Shown here: positions 1 to 12,700 of the stretch, one piece after another
How the letters are laid out: each line of letters starts with the position of its first letter
Position numbering within the stretch: the first letter of the stretch is position 1
From: Sympetrum striolatum
Lineage: Eukaryota; Arthropoda; Insecta; Odonata; Libellulidae
DNA length: 64,000 nt
Reading direction: 5' to 3'
NCBI GenBank assembly: GCA_947579665.1
Contig: OX388345.1
Location: 57,031,454 to 57,095,453, forward strand
Translations under genes and position numbers: made by a program
Notes under the pieces: generated by a model
What the model was told of the DNA's origin: nothing
Databases searched by the model: none
Seen by the model: the letters and a program-made list of their open reading frames with translations, nothing else

Positions 1-2941
1 TTAAGCAAACAGAAAGTGTAAAATAGTGAAAATAGTCCTTCCATGAAATTAGCAAAATAAAGATACATCACAAATAAAAGTTCCTCTAAAATTCTATAAT
101 TAACAGAAGGAAGAAGAAAGAAGCAGTATAAAGAAAAATATAAATAAACGAATAAATAAGATGGAAGCCTTGTAGAGTGAATTTTCTAATGCACTAAAAT
201 TATGATTCAAAATAGCAACTAGGCAGATTAAATATAAATAACATTTCAAAAATATACAGGAGAATGAAATCCTCCCAAATGGATGAGATGAGTAAGCTAT
301 ACAGCTTGAATTTACAGATGTTGTCTATCTGCAAACTATCAGAGGAAAATTACTACTATTTTGCCCATTTTCATTGTTTTAGTAGCAAAAGAATCATAAA
401 TTAGTTTTAATCAGTAAATATTAATCTTATCATCTGATAGACTCCACATCCTCTTCAATTTAATCTATAAAGGTTATGATATTTCTTTTTCATTTTTACA
501 TTGCTTGTAGTTTTGTAAAACAGTAAATAGTTTTCAGTTTACATTTTAATATTCTGCAGATATTTCAACTGTAAATTGCAGTTCCAAAAGCTCTTTATTT
601 ACTTTTTTAACAAATCCTCTGATCTGAAGCTGATTCTTTTTAGTAAGAGTAATGAGATGAAAATATATTTTATTTGCCTCAGATTTTATTGAATATGTGT
701 TTTCCTGGTGTATTCATTATGGCATATTGAGTTCTTAGTTTGTGGAAATATATTCCAAACACTCTTAGTATCAGATCCTCAAAATTAAGAATCAATTTGA
801 TCCTTTTTAGGAAAAAAGATATTCTTAAGCTTTAAATATCAATTTAATTTTTTTTTGTCAGTGATCTTGAGTCTTTCATTTTAAATTTTAGTTTTTAATT
901 CAAATTTCTTTCTGAAATGACCAAATACAGATGCCTTTAATTCTATGCATCCACCTGACATGTAGAGCAGGATATCATAAACCAAAACCCCCTTCTGAAA
1001 ATTGTACTAGACCTGAATTACATGTAGCTAAAGATTCACTAACATCTAAAAAAAATTTGCCAAAGGTAGTATAAAATTATAATGGCTTGAATTTCCTTTT
1101 AAAAACACTATATCACTTCATATAGCTAATAGTTAAACAGATAATCTTAACTTTCCACACTTTCATCAAGTGAACATAATGCTAATTTGATTTAATAATT
1201 GTGTAAAACATGTTATATTACATGAGTATAGAGGAGAGAAAGGGCACATCCAACTCAAAATTGAGGAAGAGCAGCTTCATGAATTCTTTTATGGAAGAAG
1301 GATAACAGTGCATCAACTAAACTCTTCTGAAGTCATTCAAGGAATATTAGAATGTCTGGTATTGTACTCTCACTCAACAAAATGGAATTTACTGTATGAA
1401 TACATTTGTCAACTAATGAATCATCTCATAAAGTGAATGAGGTTTTGGTATATAGCTTTTACCCAAGTTTCAATCAGTAGCAGATTTCAAAAGGTTTCTT
1501 GGATCATGAATGCATACGCATCCAAAACCGCAGCATTAATTACTTTGAGTCATACATTATCAGAACATGCAATGATACCTATGTCACCACAGATGGTGAA
1601 GAAGATGGTGGCTTTTATGTGTTTTTGAATACTGATGAACAAAAGCATATGCATTCTGAATAGTATTTTTTATTTCAAATACTTCTTAGCCTGGATTTTG
1701 CACTGACTGTATCCGTAAATGTATTTGCTCTGACTGTATAACATTCATACAGCATAATTCTTAAATTATCCTAAAACCCATTACAACTGCTTTGTTCCCA
1801 TCATTCACATGATCCTAACATTTTAGCAATATTACTCTGAGGAGTTCCTCTTTCATATTGATCCACAATGATTCAGAGGATATACATGAACCTTGATCAT
1901 TCAAAATTATACTAAATCTTAGACTACTGCTCTTGTTAAAATCCACTCCAGATAAGAGAGCAATATAGTGATCAGAGAATCAGAGAAAATGACCAAATAT
2001 GTACTGAATTAAATGTAGTGGTATCGGATGTTCTATAAAAAAGATCACTATGTATAAGCATAAGCTAATAACTTAGCTCAAATGTGTGGGTCTCCATCCT
2101 TAAGATGTTAAGCCCATGAATTTCTCTGTAACTAAATTAGTCTTTCCTTGCTCTGTGATTGGCAAACCATGAATGGAGGTCAGGAATTCAGTTAAATGAC
2201 CTTATCTGGAGATGATATTGATTCCAAATATATCATTAATAATGTTGAACTTATTCATCTAAAGATTGCACTAAGGTCTAACAGAAGGTATTTCTCTGGC
2301 TAGCTAACTGGGAAACAGTTTTACTTTAAATTCTCTAAATGTCAAATGAGAGCTACAACTCCAATATGATCCATTGCTCTGTATGGACAGTTGTCAAAAA
2401 TTATAAAGGGGATTACCAAAAGAAGGTTATAGAGATTGACAGTAAATTTCATTTTAATACCAAATAAAATTTATAGAGGCTACAAAACTGACCTTCACTA
2501 CATTATAGTATGAAAATTTTTATCCTTTTCAAGTATTGGTTCAAGGGTCAAAAGTCACCATGGTATACTTTCAAAAATAATGTTTAATATTTCAAGTAAT
2601 GAAAATCATTTTGTCTCAACAATCTCATACAACCAATTAAATTAATTTCTGTTATGAACTCCATACCAATTTAATTGATTTGCGGTTAATTGTTGTAAAT
2701 TCGAGGAATTGATCAATTCGAGAAATTAATTTGAGAAAAATATTACAACTTATGCCAAAGTTGTTCATAAAAAAGATATTTTTGCAATAAAGTAAACCTG
2801 AAAAGTTATACACTTTAAACTCATCAATCAAATAATTTTCATGATATTGCATAACAACAATCAAAACAGCTCTAATTTGATTTCATACATTAAAAAGTTT
2901 ACATCAATCTTCATAATATAATTCCTCCAACAGATATCTAT
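1..2941. other. AT-rich intergenic DNA, no gene seen
   Basis: This stretch is strongly AT-rich. The few ORFs are 60-70 codons with biased, low-complexity composition and no recognisable motif. I see no RNA gene and no clear repeat boundaries. Confidence 0.6.
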
Positions 2942-2943
2942 TA

Positions 2944-3312
2944 CAGTAAAACCTGTCAAATGCGGAAGACCAAGGGACTGAGAAAAATGTTTGCCTTGCT
3001 CATGGTTTCCCAACTTAGGTACGATGGCACTAAGTACATTTATCAATTAGGAATAGCTGTTTCAAGAAATGAAAAATACAAATAAATATAAAGATAATGC
3101 AAAGAATATGGTAAATTCATTGTAATGCAATCAAATTTCTTTTTATATAAAAGGGACCCATTGGCAGAATAAGAGATAGTTTGAATTGGCAGAATAAGTA
3201 AGAATGCTTAGCCAAATGTGGAGAAGTGAGCTGAGCTCATGTGGAGACCTCAGGGGTAAACTATCAAAACAAAGTTGCCTTAAACAAGTTCCGCCTTAGA
3301 TAAGTTTTACTG
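2944..3312. mobile_element. Pogo/Tigger-like non-autonomous DNA element (MITE), 369 bp
   Basis: The left end begins CAGTAAAACCTGTCAAATGC. The right end, reverse-complemented, begins CAGTAAAACTTATCTAAGGC. A TA dinucleotide flanks each side (2942-2943 and 3313-3314), the target duplication expected for the Tc1/mariner/pogo superfamily. CAGTNNAACC-type ends are typical of pogo/Tigger. The element has no ORF of useful length, so it would need a transposase from elsewhere. A short GGCAGAATAAG motif is repeated inside (about 3163 and 3188). The family name is inferred from the termini only. Confidence 0.65.
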
Positions 3313-3509
3313 TAACACTAAAAAAATTAATTAGGAAAATGCACATTACTAACTCAGTTCTTCCATATCAATCCAATCATGTGCAGGCCAAACACCAATC
3401 ATTCCTTGTAATGAAACTGAGTCACAAGTAACATAGGTCCTCACTGACTCAATGAGACATTTAGGATGGCCTGAAAATTCCAGAAAATTCTAAGCAACTC
3501 ATGAAAAGG

Positions 3510-3531
3510 AATAATAATAATAATAATATCA
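3510..3531. repeat. (AAT)n microsatellite at the LINE 3' end
   Basis: About seven AAT units on the plus strand directly abut the 3' end of the LINE fragment, so this is probably the element's own tail rather than an independent microsatellite. Confidence 0.8.
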
Positions 3532-4440
3532 TTTATTTGCCAAGGGACAAGTATTAAACATACATTGTATATGGCACGTCAAAATAAAAATACAGAATAT
3601 ATGCATACACAAGAAAGTAAACAGATACAAAATATTTAGCTATACAACAGGACAAGTAGACAGAAAAAGTTACATTGACAGATATTCATTAATAGAATTG
3701 AAACAATGGGTCAGTAAAAAATCTTTTAGCTTGTGTTTAAATAACATGAATCCCATAGAGGTTTTAAGCACATTGGGAAGTTTGTTAAATAGGAGTAGGC
3801 CCATGGATTTAAAGCCACAGGCAGTTTTCTTAGTACAGACAAAGCGGATGTGCAAATTATTAAGTTGGCGGGTACCGTAGCTGTGTAGGATAGAATTTTG
3901 GTCAAATTCATGAAAGTTAGTCTTGACATAGAGTAGAACAGTAAAAATATACAAACAAAGAACAGTTAAAAGACAAAGGGATTTAAACAAGGGGCGGCAA
4001 GGAGTACGACAAGACTTATTACTCATTAATCGAATGGCTCTCTTTTGAATTCTAAAAATAGTTAATGCTTGGGGTGAAGCCCCCCAAAAAGAATACTGAA
4101 GAGCAAGTGAGTATAAAATTCACCATAGTACAGAAGAACTAAAACATCTAAAGACACAGTCGAACTTATAGACCTAATAAGATAACAGACTGAGCTTAGT
4201 TTAGCAGCAAGATTGCTAATATGACTTTCCCATGATAAGTGAGCATCAAGAGTCACACCCAGAAACTTTGTATTGTCAACTTGTGACATACACACACCAT
4301 CAAGGTCTATATTAGCCAACCACTTAGTTTTATTAATATTTGAGAAGTAGATAAATTGAGATTTATTAATACATATTGAGTTTTAGGCCATTTTTGTTAC
4401 ACCATTCGGACATGAGCTGAGAAACAAGGTTGATATTCAT
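3512..4440 (-). mobile_element. LINE (CR1/Jockey-like) 3' end, 5'-truncated and decayed
   Basis: On the minus strand two reading frames together match the end of a non-LTR reverse transcriptase. 4319-4062 contains NTKFLGVTLDAHLSWESHI, the conserved block after the catalytic core. 4026-3670 contains IRFVCTKK and FNKLPNVLK, typical of the C-terminal end. Upstream, near 4420-4380, MSEWCNKNGLKLN is readable. A frameshift near 4120 and several stops show it is dead. The 3' end runs into an ATT repeat at 3512-3531, a tail common for such LINEs. The 5' truncation is normal for failed target-primed insertion. The clade is uncertain. Confidence 0.8.
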
Positions 4441-4449
4441 GATAAATGA

Positions 4450-6340
4450 TATTCATATTATAAGAGAGAGGTAATTTAAGGTCACTATGTTGAAATAATC
4501 AATATCTATAGCTCTCCTCATTCCCACAGGAAACTTGAATTAGAAAACTCCATTAAATTCACTGATCTTGCCTCCTGCTTTGGACTACTTTGCCTTTAAT
4601 TGCAATCTAGACGATTTTGGCACTTAGTCATGCTGTGAATGTTTCCCTTATATGTCATAATAAAGGCAAAAATATTCTTTTAGCTTTATTACTAATCTTA
4701 CAATGAATTTTTTACCTCATATTATTGGAAATAACTAAGCTACCATCGATTTTATTTTTAATCAGGCAAAGATCTTGATCTGAAAACTTGCTTAGATTTC
4801 TGACATTTGAATCCTTTAGAGAAGAAAATGTGCTTAGGGTATTTCTTCCTCTCATGTTAACATTTCTACTGATTGTAAAGTATTTATAATGTAGTTTGAA
4901 TCATGTTTAACTCCATATGGTTAAAATATTGTTACAGAAATTTCTTATATACTTTCAGTTACATTAATAAATATTGAAACTGGGAGTAAAGTTTACTAAT
5001 TGGCAATTTTCAGCTTTAGATCTATTATCAAGATACATTAAGTTGGAATTAAGAGTATAAAATATATCTCATTATAAAAGAAGTGAAATTTATCTTGCTG
5101 AATGGTTCTTAGAAAATGTATTAAAGATAATAACTCAAATTATTAAATTCATTACAATTATTTAAGTATAAAATTTCAATATTTCTGTAATATAAAATTA
5201 TATTCATCATAGAGAATTAAGAAATACAGTTAACAATTCTTTTTTTGTAAACATGATCATTAAGGTAGAAGAATATTATTTGATTTCAAATTTGTATAAT
5301 AAATTATTTTACGACACCAGACTAACATGGTACTGCTGAATCCTAGCCGTCCCCAATCTTGCAACTACATTTTTTAACTCAAATGTTGCGCTGTTTCAAA
5401 TGTCTCAACAACATTGTCAACATCTTTATGTTATTTACATTTTTTATCTTCTGTTTTTTACTCATGTTTTTAATAAATGCAATCTCTAGCATTTATATTC
5501 TGTAAGTTATTTGTTGTTTTAAGTTTTGCCTCTTTTTTTAATTCATTTGATTCATTTACTCATTACATCACATTGATTTATTTTTCTCTTCCGTCAAACC
5601 CAGTAGTTTGTACAATTAAAAAGATAAAACATTGTTTTACACTTTATGAAAATTTACCTGCATGGTTGTTTAATTCATTGGGACTCTTACTCTTTTGCAC
5701 TTTGTTAAAATGTTTGCTAAAGATTTGTTCATATACTTTTTGACTCAGTCTCAAGAATGGAGGTGTTAGACTTGATTCTAGTCTGTCAATGTCACTGAAA
5801 AAGGTTACCTTCAATTGGCTGAACTCATATTTTTTAAAACACCTAATGATGGTGACATTCACCCTTCTTGCATTTATTTACAATCGGAGTTGCATTTACA
5901 GAATTAGAAGACCTATTTTTATGTGTACATATTAGCCATGCTCTATACACCACCAGTAACTCTCTTTACAAATTAGAATCATAAATGATAGCCAATAAGG
6001 AAAAATCAGAATTATATAACAAAAGTTATGCACTACCATAGTGATGCAAATTATCTTGGTGAAGGACCTATAAAATCAATTCTACCTAGCACTACCCGAA
6101 GGAGAGTCCAAGGCTATTCTATGCTAATCGACAATGGCACTTAGAAATAACATAGTTTCTGGTAATATATAAATAGACACTTGCTTTGGAAAAGAACTTA
6201 TCTCATTCTAGCTTAGTCAATATACTTAAAGTAGAAAAATAACTATCTTAAATCAACTCCGTATTACCTCAGAATAAAGGTGTAGAGCCTACATTCATAC
6301 TTTCTATACATCTCTAGAGAAAAATCTAATGTATTACTAA
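4450..6340. other. AT-rich intergenic DNA, no gene seen
   Basis: No recognisable coding region or RNA gene. ORFs at 5477-5743 and 5862-5644 overlap on opposite strands and are low-complexity, as expected by chance in AT-rich DNA. Confidence 0.55.
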
Positions 6341-7254
6341 TACCGTATATGCCGGAGTATAAGTCGACTCCTAAAATTTTGAGGTAATTTTTCGGGTTTT
6401 AGTCTATGTTCAGCGTATAAGTCGACCCAAAAAATAAGACAACGCCACTTCCCCAGCTCTATTTACGGGGAGAAAAACTACGGTATCCATAAATGTACGA
6501 ATATTATTATTATTATTATATAGGAATATTTACCGCAAAAGATAAAGACGCTAGAATATTTCTTTCAGCTGCCATGTCAACTTCTCGCCTCTGCTTAACT
6601 ATTACACAAGTTTCTTTCGTTGGTATCACTCATGCTACACATATAAAAATGTGTTACAAACAGAAACACAAAGTTTATTATAGAAATAATGGTAATATAG
6701 CGCGGTATTATCAAACCACGACACTGCTAAAACAACTTCCATGACTTCCATAACCTTCTAACGCTAAGTCGAATCATAACGATCATATAAACAAATACAA
6801 ACCATGATGTGCTTATTGATCTTCATTTGTAAAAAGAAAACATCGAAATATATATTAAATTTTTGTTAATTAAAAATGCATATGAAGAAATGAATATAAT
6901 TTGCGAAGAATAAATATAAGTCAAGTTTATTTTACAGATATGAAAATGGTTTACTAATTTAACTCTTTCATTATGAAAACATGTCATAAAATAACATACT
7001 TTCGGCCACAATATTATTTTGTGATGAAATTTGTTTTATGTAATATCCACGTTAATTAGACTTGCCAAAAATTAGTTTCAATAAGAAATAATTGTAGTGA
7101 GTTTGTGTACAATAAGTGTGAAGCAGGCTGTATCACCTATTTACCCCTCGCTGGTAAAGGGTTAAAATTTATGATCGGCGTATAAGTGGACCCCTGGTTT
7201 TCGAGAGATATTTTTAGGCTACAAAGGTCTACTTATACGCCATTATATACGGTA
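6341..7254. mobile_element. 914-bp MITE with composite terminal inverted repeats
   Basis: The left end reads TACCGTATATGCCGGAGTAT and the right end, reverse-complemented, TACCGTATATAATGGCGTAT; both continue AAGT(C/A)GAC. If the outer TA is a target duplication, the element starts at CCGTATA. Each end carries a second copy of the GCGTATAAGT(C/G)GACC motif about 65 bases inward (near 6414 and 7180), so each terminus is a two-motif array. At the right end the two copies face each other and could form a hairpin. The interior holds one 83-codon ORF starting with a Tyr run, not a transposase. Termini beginning TACCGTAT with ATAAG(T/A)CG are widespread in animal genomes; I do not assign a superfamily. 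Confidence 0.75.
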
Positions 7255-8929
7255 AATTAGCTATTATACAAGCTTTTATTGATAATGTGATTGCTGGCTT
7301 TCAATGATCATGAACTTTGAAAGGAATAATTCTTGTTAATGTATTGTGTCTTGAATTCCATTTCGTTTTCAAATGATTAGAAGTTGAATTGTTTTATGTT
7401 GGCTATTCCGAACAAAATGTACATGAGTAGAGGTAAATATGGTAGTTTAAGGTCTACTTAGTTGATAGAACCTCTTTGTGAGTAAACCTTTGATGCTGAA
7501 GGGCACAAATGTCATTTATAAAGTACAGTGAAACTGTTTTTCATATACTCCTCGAGTAATTAACAAATTTTGTTAAAAAAAAGTGATGAGCAATGTATCA
7601 AGTATTGAAGGAACAAGTCTACAAAAGACGTTAAGGTTTGAGTAATAGTAGTAGAATAAGTATTGCTAACCTAATTTAAATTTGAATGAATCTATTTTAC
7701 ATTAATTACTCCCACAAAAACAATTTTGGTTTATGAGCATTTTGAATGATGATGAATTGCCATCAGGAACATTAAATTTATGAACAGATTCCACCATGCT
7801 CCTATTTGGAACTTATCTAATATATCTAGTAACAATCACTGATTTTGCAACAATGAAGCTTTGGAATAACTCAGGAAAAGTAAATTTGATCTTTTATATT
7901 TACCTTTGACTTACATCTTTCTTCACAGCATATAACTGTGAGGAACTTTCATTTCCAAGTTCCTCTTAAAAATATCATTGACATTTGAATTACTTGGGCA
8001 TATGACATCTTCATGGTAGCTTTTATGTAACACCATTTTCTCTTTTGTAGTGTGATATTAATGATCAAACACTTGCAAATTTTAGGCATGGAGCATTATT
8101 TTTTAAATTATAGCATCACAAAACCAAACCAAATAATTCCCTCAAGGCTGAGATAAACTCAAATATGAGGAAACCTCCGAAAAGTTATATTTCTTTACTT
8201 TCTTTTTTAAGGCAATGCATCCTTTTGGATACAATGCATGGTTGCATTAGAAGAAGCAGATCCTTTGGATTTTGCTGCATTCCTATTATGTATTTCTAAT
8301 TGCCTCAAGAAATAATCCCTATATTGGGCAACTTGAATATTGCTTCCTCTTGCAAGGTTTCATAGTTTCACTTTTATCATAATTTTTGGAACACGTGTTC
8401 AAATGAACAGCTTAAAGAATTTCCTCTAATATTTCTTTAGATAGTTCCTAAAATTTTCTATTATCATAAACTACTGGATATATGCAGGAATAGAGGTAGT
8501 TTAGGAAGGTGGATCATGAGTGCCTAGGTATTGGTACTCTTCTAGGGTAATTCACAACAACAACTAAGATAAGTGTCATTTTGCAGCTATTGATTTTCTG
8601 ATGGTATTATAGCTCATTTAGGAACGCACACTACCTCACCTCTTTTCTTAGCTGGTTTGCCATCTACACAATTGAATGCTTTTAGCATCAAACTGAGTAG
8701 TGGTTGAGGATCCAATCAGTTCTTTAGCCATTGGCTTTGCTGGGGCATTTTACTCTAATGGTCCGACACATTGATGAATCTATTATTTGGCATATTATTT
8801 AAATAAATTTAAAAATTGAGAAGCAACAACAATTTATATTTCTGTGACAAAAGTCCTTCCTTCCATTTAAATTTAGGCAGAAAATATGAAAAATGAAAAC
8901 GGAACTTCAAAAACATTAATGTAATATTA
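7255..8929. other. AT-rich DNA downstream of Duox, no gene seen
   Basis: No ORF above 60 codons and no clear repeat. Part of it may be Duox 3' untranslated region if the early ATTAAA signal near 8930 is not used. Confidence 0.5.
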
Positions 8930-9615
8930 TTTAATAACCAATTTTGGATATACATGTTCTACACACAATTAAACCAATCATGACTTAGCAAATTCATACC
9001 AATTGCAGGTAACTAACCACACCTTCTATCTCCTCGGCAATACCTGAACAAAGCAATTGGCTGGATTGAAAAAATATTGCAATTCAAAAATTCATAATAC
9101 AAATTATAGAACTAGGATAATAAATTAAGCTTCACAACATACACACACACTTCAAATACATTGTCTCTTCTTTATCAACAGCCATTCCTCACACTCTTCC
9201 CTTTTGAAATTTTGACTTTTTAAAAAATAAATTCAGGAAAACATTTCATCTCCTCCTCTTCTTCATGTAGTTCTCTCCCATAATCGTGGGGAGAAGATTA
9301 TAGCCTTCAGAAAAAATTTACAAATTTTGCTAGAAATCTTATCACATTTAAAGTCCATTCTGCCCCAAGCACTTTTGTACCCTTCACTTGCAAAAATTCA
9401 TGTTCCTTGAACAATAAGGATAACAAATCTGGGTTGTAATTCACGTTATCACAGACCCATGCTGCTTCACAACAACCTTGAAAGCCCTTGGTTTACTGAG
9501 AAGGGACAGGAATAGGATTTTGAGGGAGAATGAGAAGCTTCTGGGATATTGTGAGCAAGGAATTCCCACTCTCTTCAAACCCCTTCCAAGTGTGATGGGC
9601 AATGAATGAAAATAA
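8930..9615 (-). other. Probable Duox 3' untranslated region (end uncertain)
   Basis: The sequence after the stop codon has no coding pattern. No AATAAA appears on the minus strand in the first 680 bases. The first plausible variant signal is ATTAAA at 8935-8930. A short AC/GT run lies near 9142. The 3' end is a guess and could be further downstream. Confidence 0.3.
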
Positions 9616-9744
9616 TCAACCAAAATTCTCAAAGTGATGAATGAAATAGGGAAGTCGACGACCTTTGTTCACTTCACCACAAGCTGACATTATACTCTTA
9701 GTTAGAGGTCTTGGACCACAGCTGAATACTCCAATCTTGCTAAC
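9616..9744 (-). CDS. Duox: Duox exon n: C-terminal end and stop codon
   Basis: This last exon encodes residues 1381-1422 and a TGA at 9618-9616. GVFSCGPRPLTKS (Cys1389-Gly-Pro) is the nicotinamide-site motif of NOX enzymes. The chain ends at the usual Duox terminus HHFENFG, whose aromatic residue stacks near the flavin in the family. The acceptor is AATTTCAG. Confidence 0.97.
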   Translation of the reverse strand, partial: VSKIGVFSCGPRPLTKSIMSACGEVNKGRRLPYFIHHFENFG

Positions 9745-12700
9745 CTGAAATTTTCAACAAGAAATTTAAGTAATGGAAATACAAGGACAGTTTTAACATG
9801 ATCATTTTAATCTCAATTTAAACTTTGGATATATATGTATTATTTGCTACAAGTTATCAAATTTTGACACTTAAAAGTTTTGTAATGTCACAAGCTTAAT
9901 AATATTACTGTAATATTGAATTTTTTAAACTCTTTCATAGTGGTCTTTGATCTGGAAAATTTGCCTTATTAGCATTCATTTTTAAAACTTATTCTTCTCT
10001 GTATCATGAACAGTAAAATATTATTTAAAAGATCATTACATAGAACAACTAACTTCTATTGATGAAATATGAAAGATTTAAATACTTTATGATCAAAATC
10101 ACTCAACATTATAATAAAGTTTTTGAATACGCATTACTATTATCATGTTAGCAATGTAACCCTTGTGAATTGGTTCACTAAATAGTAGTGCTTTTTCTAT
10201 TTACAGATTATTTGTAGGAGAATTGATTAGAAATAATACTAAAGGAAAAAACTGGTAGAAAGAGAAAAAAATGTTATGGAGAGCTTTGACTTAAATAGTT
10301 GTTAATTTGTGTTATATTTTAGACACAAAAATCGTTTTTTGTACATATGAAGACACTTTAGTTATGCTTTTCTTCTGTCGAGTATACTTTTCCTCTAACT
10401 TTGTGGCATTGCAACTCAGCACAACATGAATCTACCAAAATTGACCAATATTCATAATGATGCATTCAAATTGCACATTGAGGAAATTTAACTTTATCTA
10501 TTAAAGCTCCAGTTTAGAAGAAAAGTTCAATTTACAAATGAAATTCAGGAATAATAAGTTTTATTACGCTAAGATTTTGTAAGTTAATAAGCCATAACAT
10601 CCATAAGCAATAAAAAGTGACTATAGTGAAAAGATCCAATATTTCCCAACAAAATATTAAATGATTTTTAATTAAAGGTAAAATAGTGTCAAGATATTTC
10701 CTATTTTTCTTTCATTTACTTTTGGATTAAGGCTCTGATGATTCCAGTCTACCACAAATCTCAAATGAATTTTTAGGTCAATTAGGCCAATCATTTTAAT
10801 TTTTCGAATGGTAAAAAGATATTGAATTTTAAATTCAAAATACACTTTAGAAAAATTGAAACTACAAATAAAATCTATGAAAGCAGTAAATTACATGAAG
10901 GAGAAAGTTTGAAATGTGCACTACTTTATATACTAGGAGTAAATATCTAACTACAGTGCTTCAAAAGTTAAACCTGGCAGGTAACAGATACATGGAAGCA
11001 GATTCTGCAGATACATGAACTTCATGCCTTCCACCAATTGAAATGCTGTACAAGATATGCTTTGCAGAAGATAGGTGCTGGCATTCCAAATTGAGGAGAA
11101 AAATAAAATTGATATTCAATAAATCACCTTAATATTGTCAGGTGGCTGTGAATTCATACTCACATAGCTGTGTTTCTTTTGCACAAATTTCAGGAAAGAG
11201 GACATATCTGGTCTACCAAAATGATTGACAGCCTTTAGACCAGTAAACATGCTCATCTTTGAGAGCCTCTGAAAGTGATTCTCACAGATGTACTGTAATA
11301 AAAATTATGAGATTAGTTATATCTTCAATTTGATTAAGAATTAAAGAACTAAAAATGTAATGACAAGGTTCAAGTCAAATTAGGTCAGATACTATTTTAC
11401 AATGTAAGCAATTCATTCATAAGTTTTGTCACTTAGGCATCTAAAAAATTTAATCATACAATTATTACCAGAACCTAACAGTATAACTACTCATTCAGGA
11501 GGTCCACATGCATAAAAGTATGAATAAAATAGATTTATTGAATATGGATTGTTACCAAATCCATCTAGGCTCTTAATGTATTCAAAATACAGTCATTTAA
11601 TCATTTATAAGAATAATTTATAGTTCAAGAATGATTCATTGAAACAGGTCCTCCATGAAATATACCTATCATTATAGATTATTTATTTACTGAACTATAT
11701 TCTTTACTAAGCAATATTATGTTTCTGGACATTCAGATTAACAGAGGCAAAATATTCAGACTTCTGCTTTCTTTATTTTCAGTAATAGATTTTTACCATG
11801 GAAGAGATTTCTTATTTAATAAGTCAAAAAGTGCAAAGATTCTTATGCATGGAGAAAGAATCAATTAAGAAGTATCAGAAAATTTTACAATTGAGTGGAG
11901 AAGAAATCATCGTCATTGCAACTATTAGTTCACAAAAGATTAAATTAATAGTTATGAGTTGATAGTTAAGACCCTATTTCATATACACTTACCAACATGG
12001 TTGTACGAAGATCAAATTTATGGAAGAATTGTGTAATAAATATATGAATTTCTAAAACATTAGTAACATCTTTCTTCTCAACATCCCGCAGTACTTCAAT
12101 GAACCATTCAAAATGGCGATGGGAAGGACAAATCCAGAGGAAGTAGACCTTCTTGCAAGCAACTCCAGAGTAACGATTAGTTGATGTTCCAAATACAAGG
12201 TCGTTTAGAATTGAGGCATATGGAGTGACACCTATGCCACCTCCAACCATAACAGCCACCTCAAATTTGTACCAGTCCTGGTTTCCACCACCAAATGGAC
12301 CTTCAAGGCGTATCTAGAAAGGTAAAGATGGATTTTTTAGAATGAAGGAATTTTCTAATGTTAATTAGTACTGGAAGACTCAATTTTTTTTCATGTCATA
12401 AGTAAAACCATATCTCAGACTTTTATTTGGTTCACAATAAGTAACCAGCATATCTTTTAAAATGACAATTTATATGGTTTTTACCCAGCCATGAGTTTTA
12501 TTCCATTTTCAAATCATAGCATCAAGGAATAAATGGAAATAACAAAGTTTAAATATTTCATTCAGCCCTGATGCTTATAATTTTCATTTGTGATCCCAAG
12601 GATCTACAGAAGTGAAAAATAAAGACATGACTAACTGAAATATAGACCTCCCTCTTTACGTGCAAGTATTATAACAACTCGTACCATGCTATATCAATTC

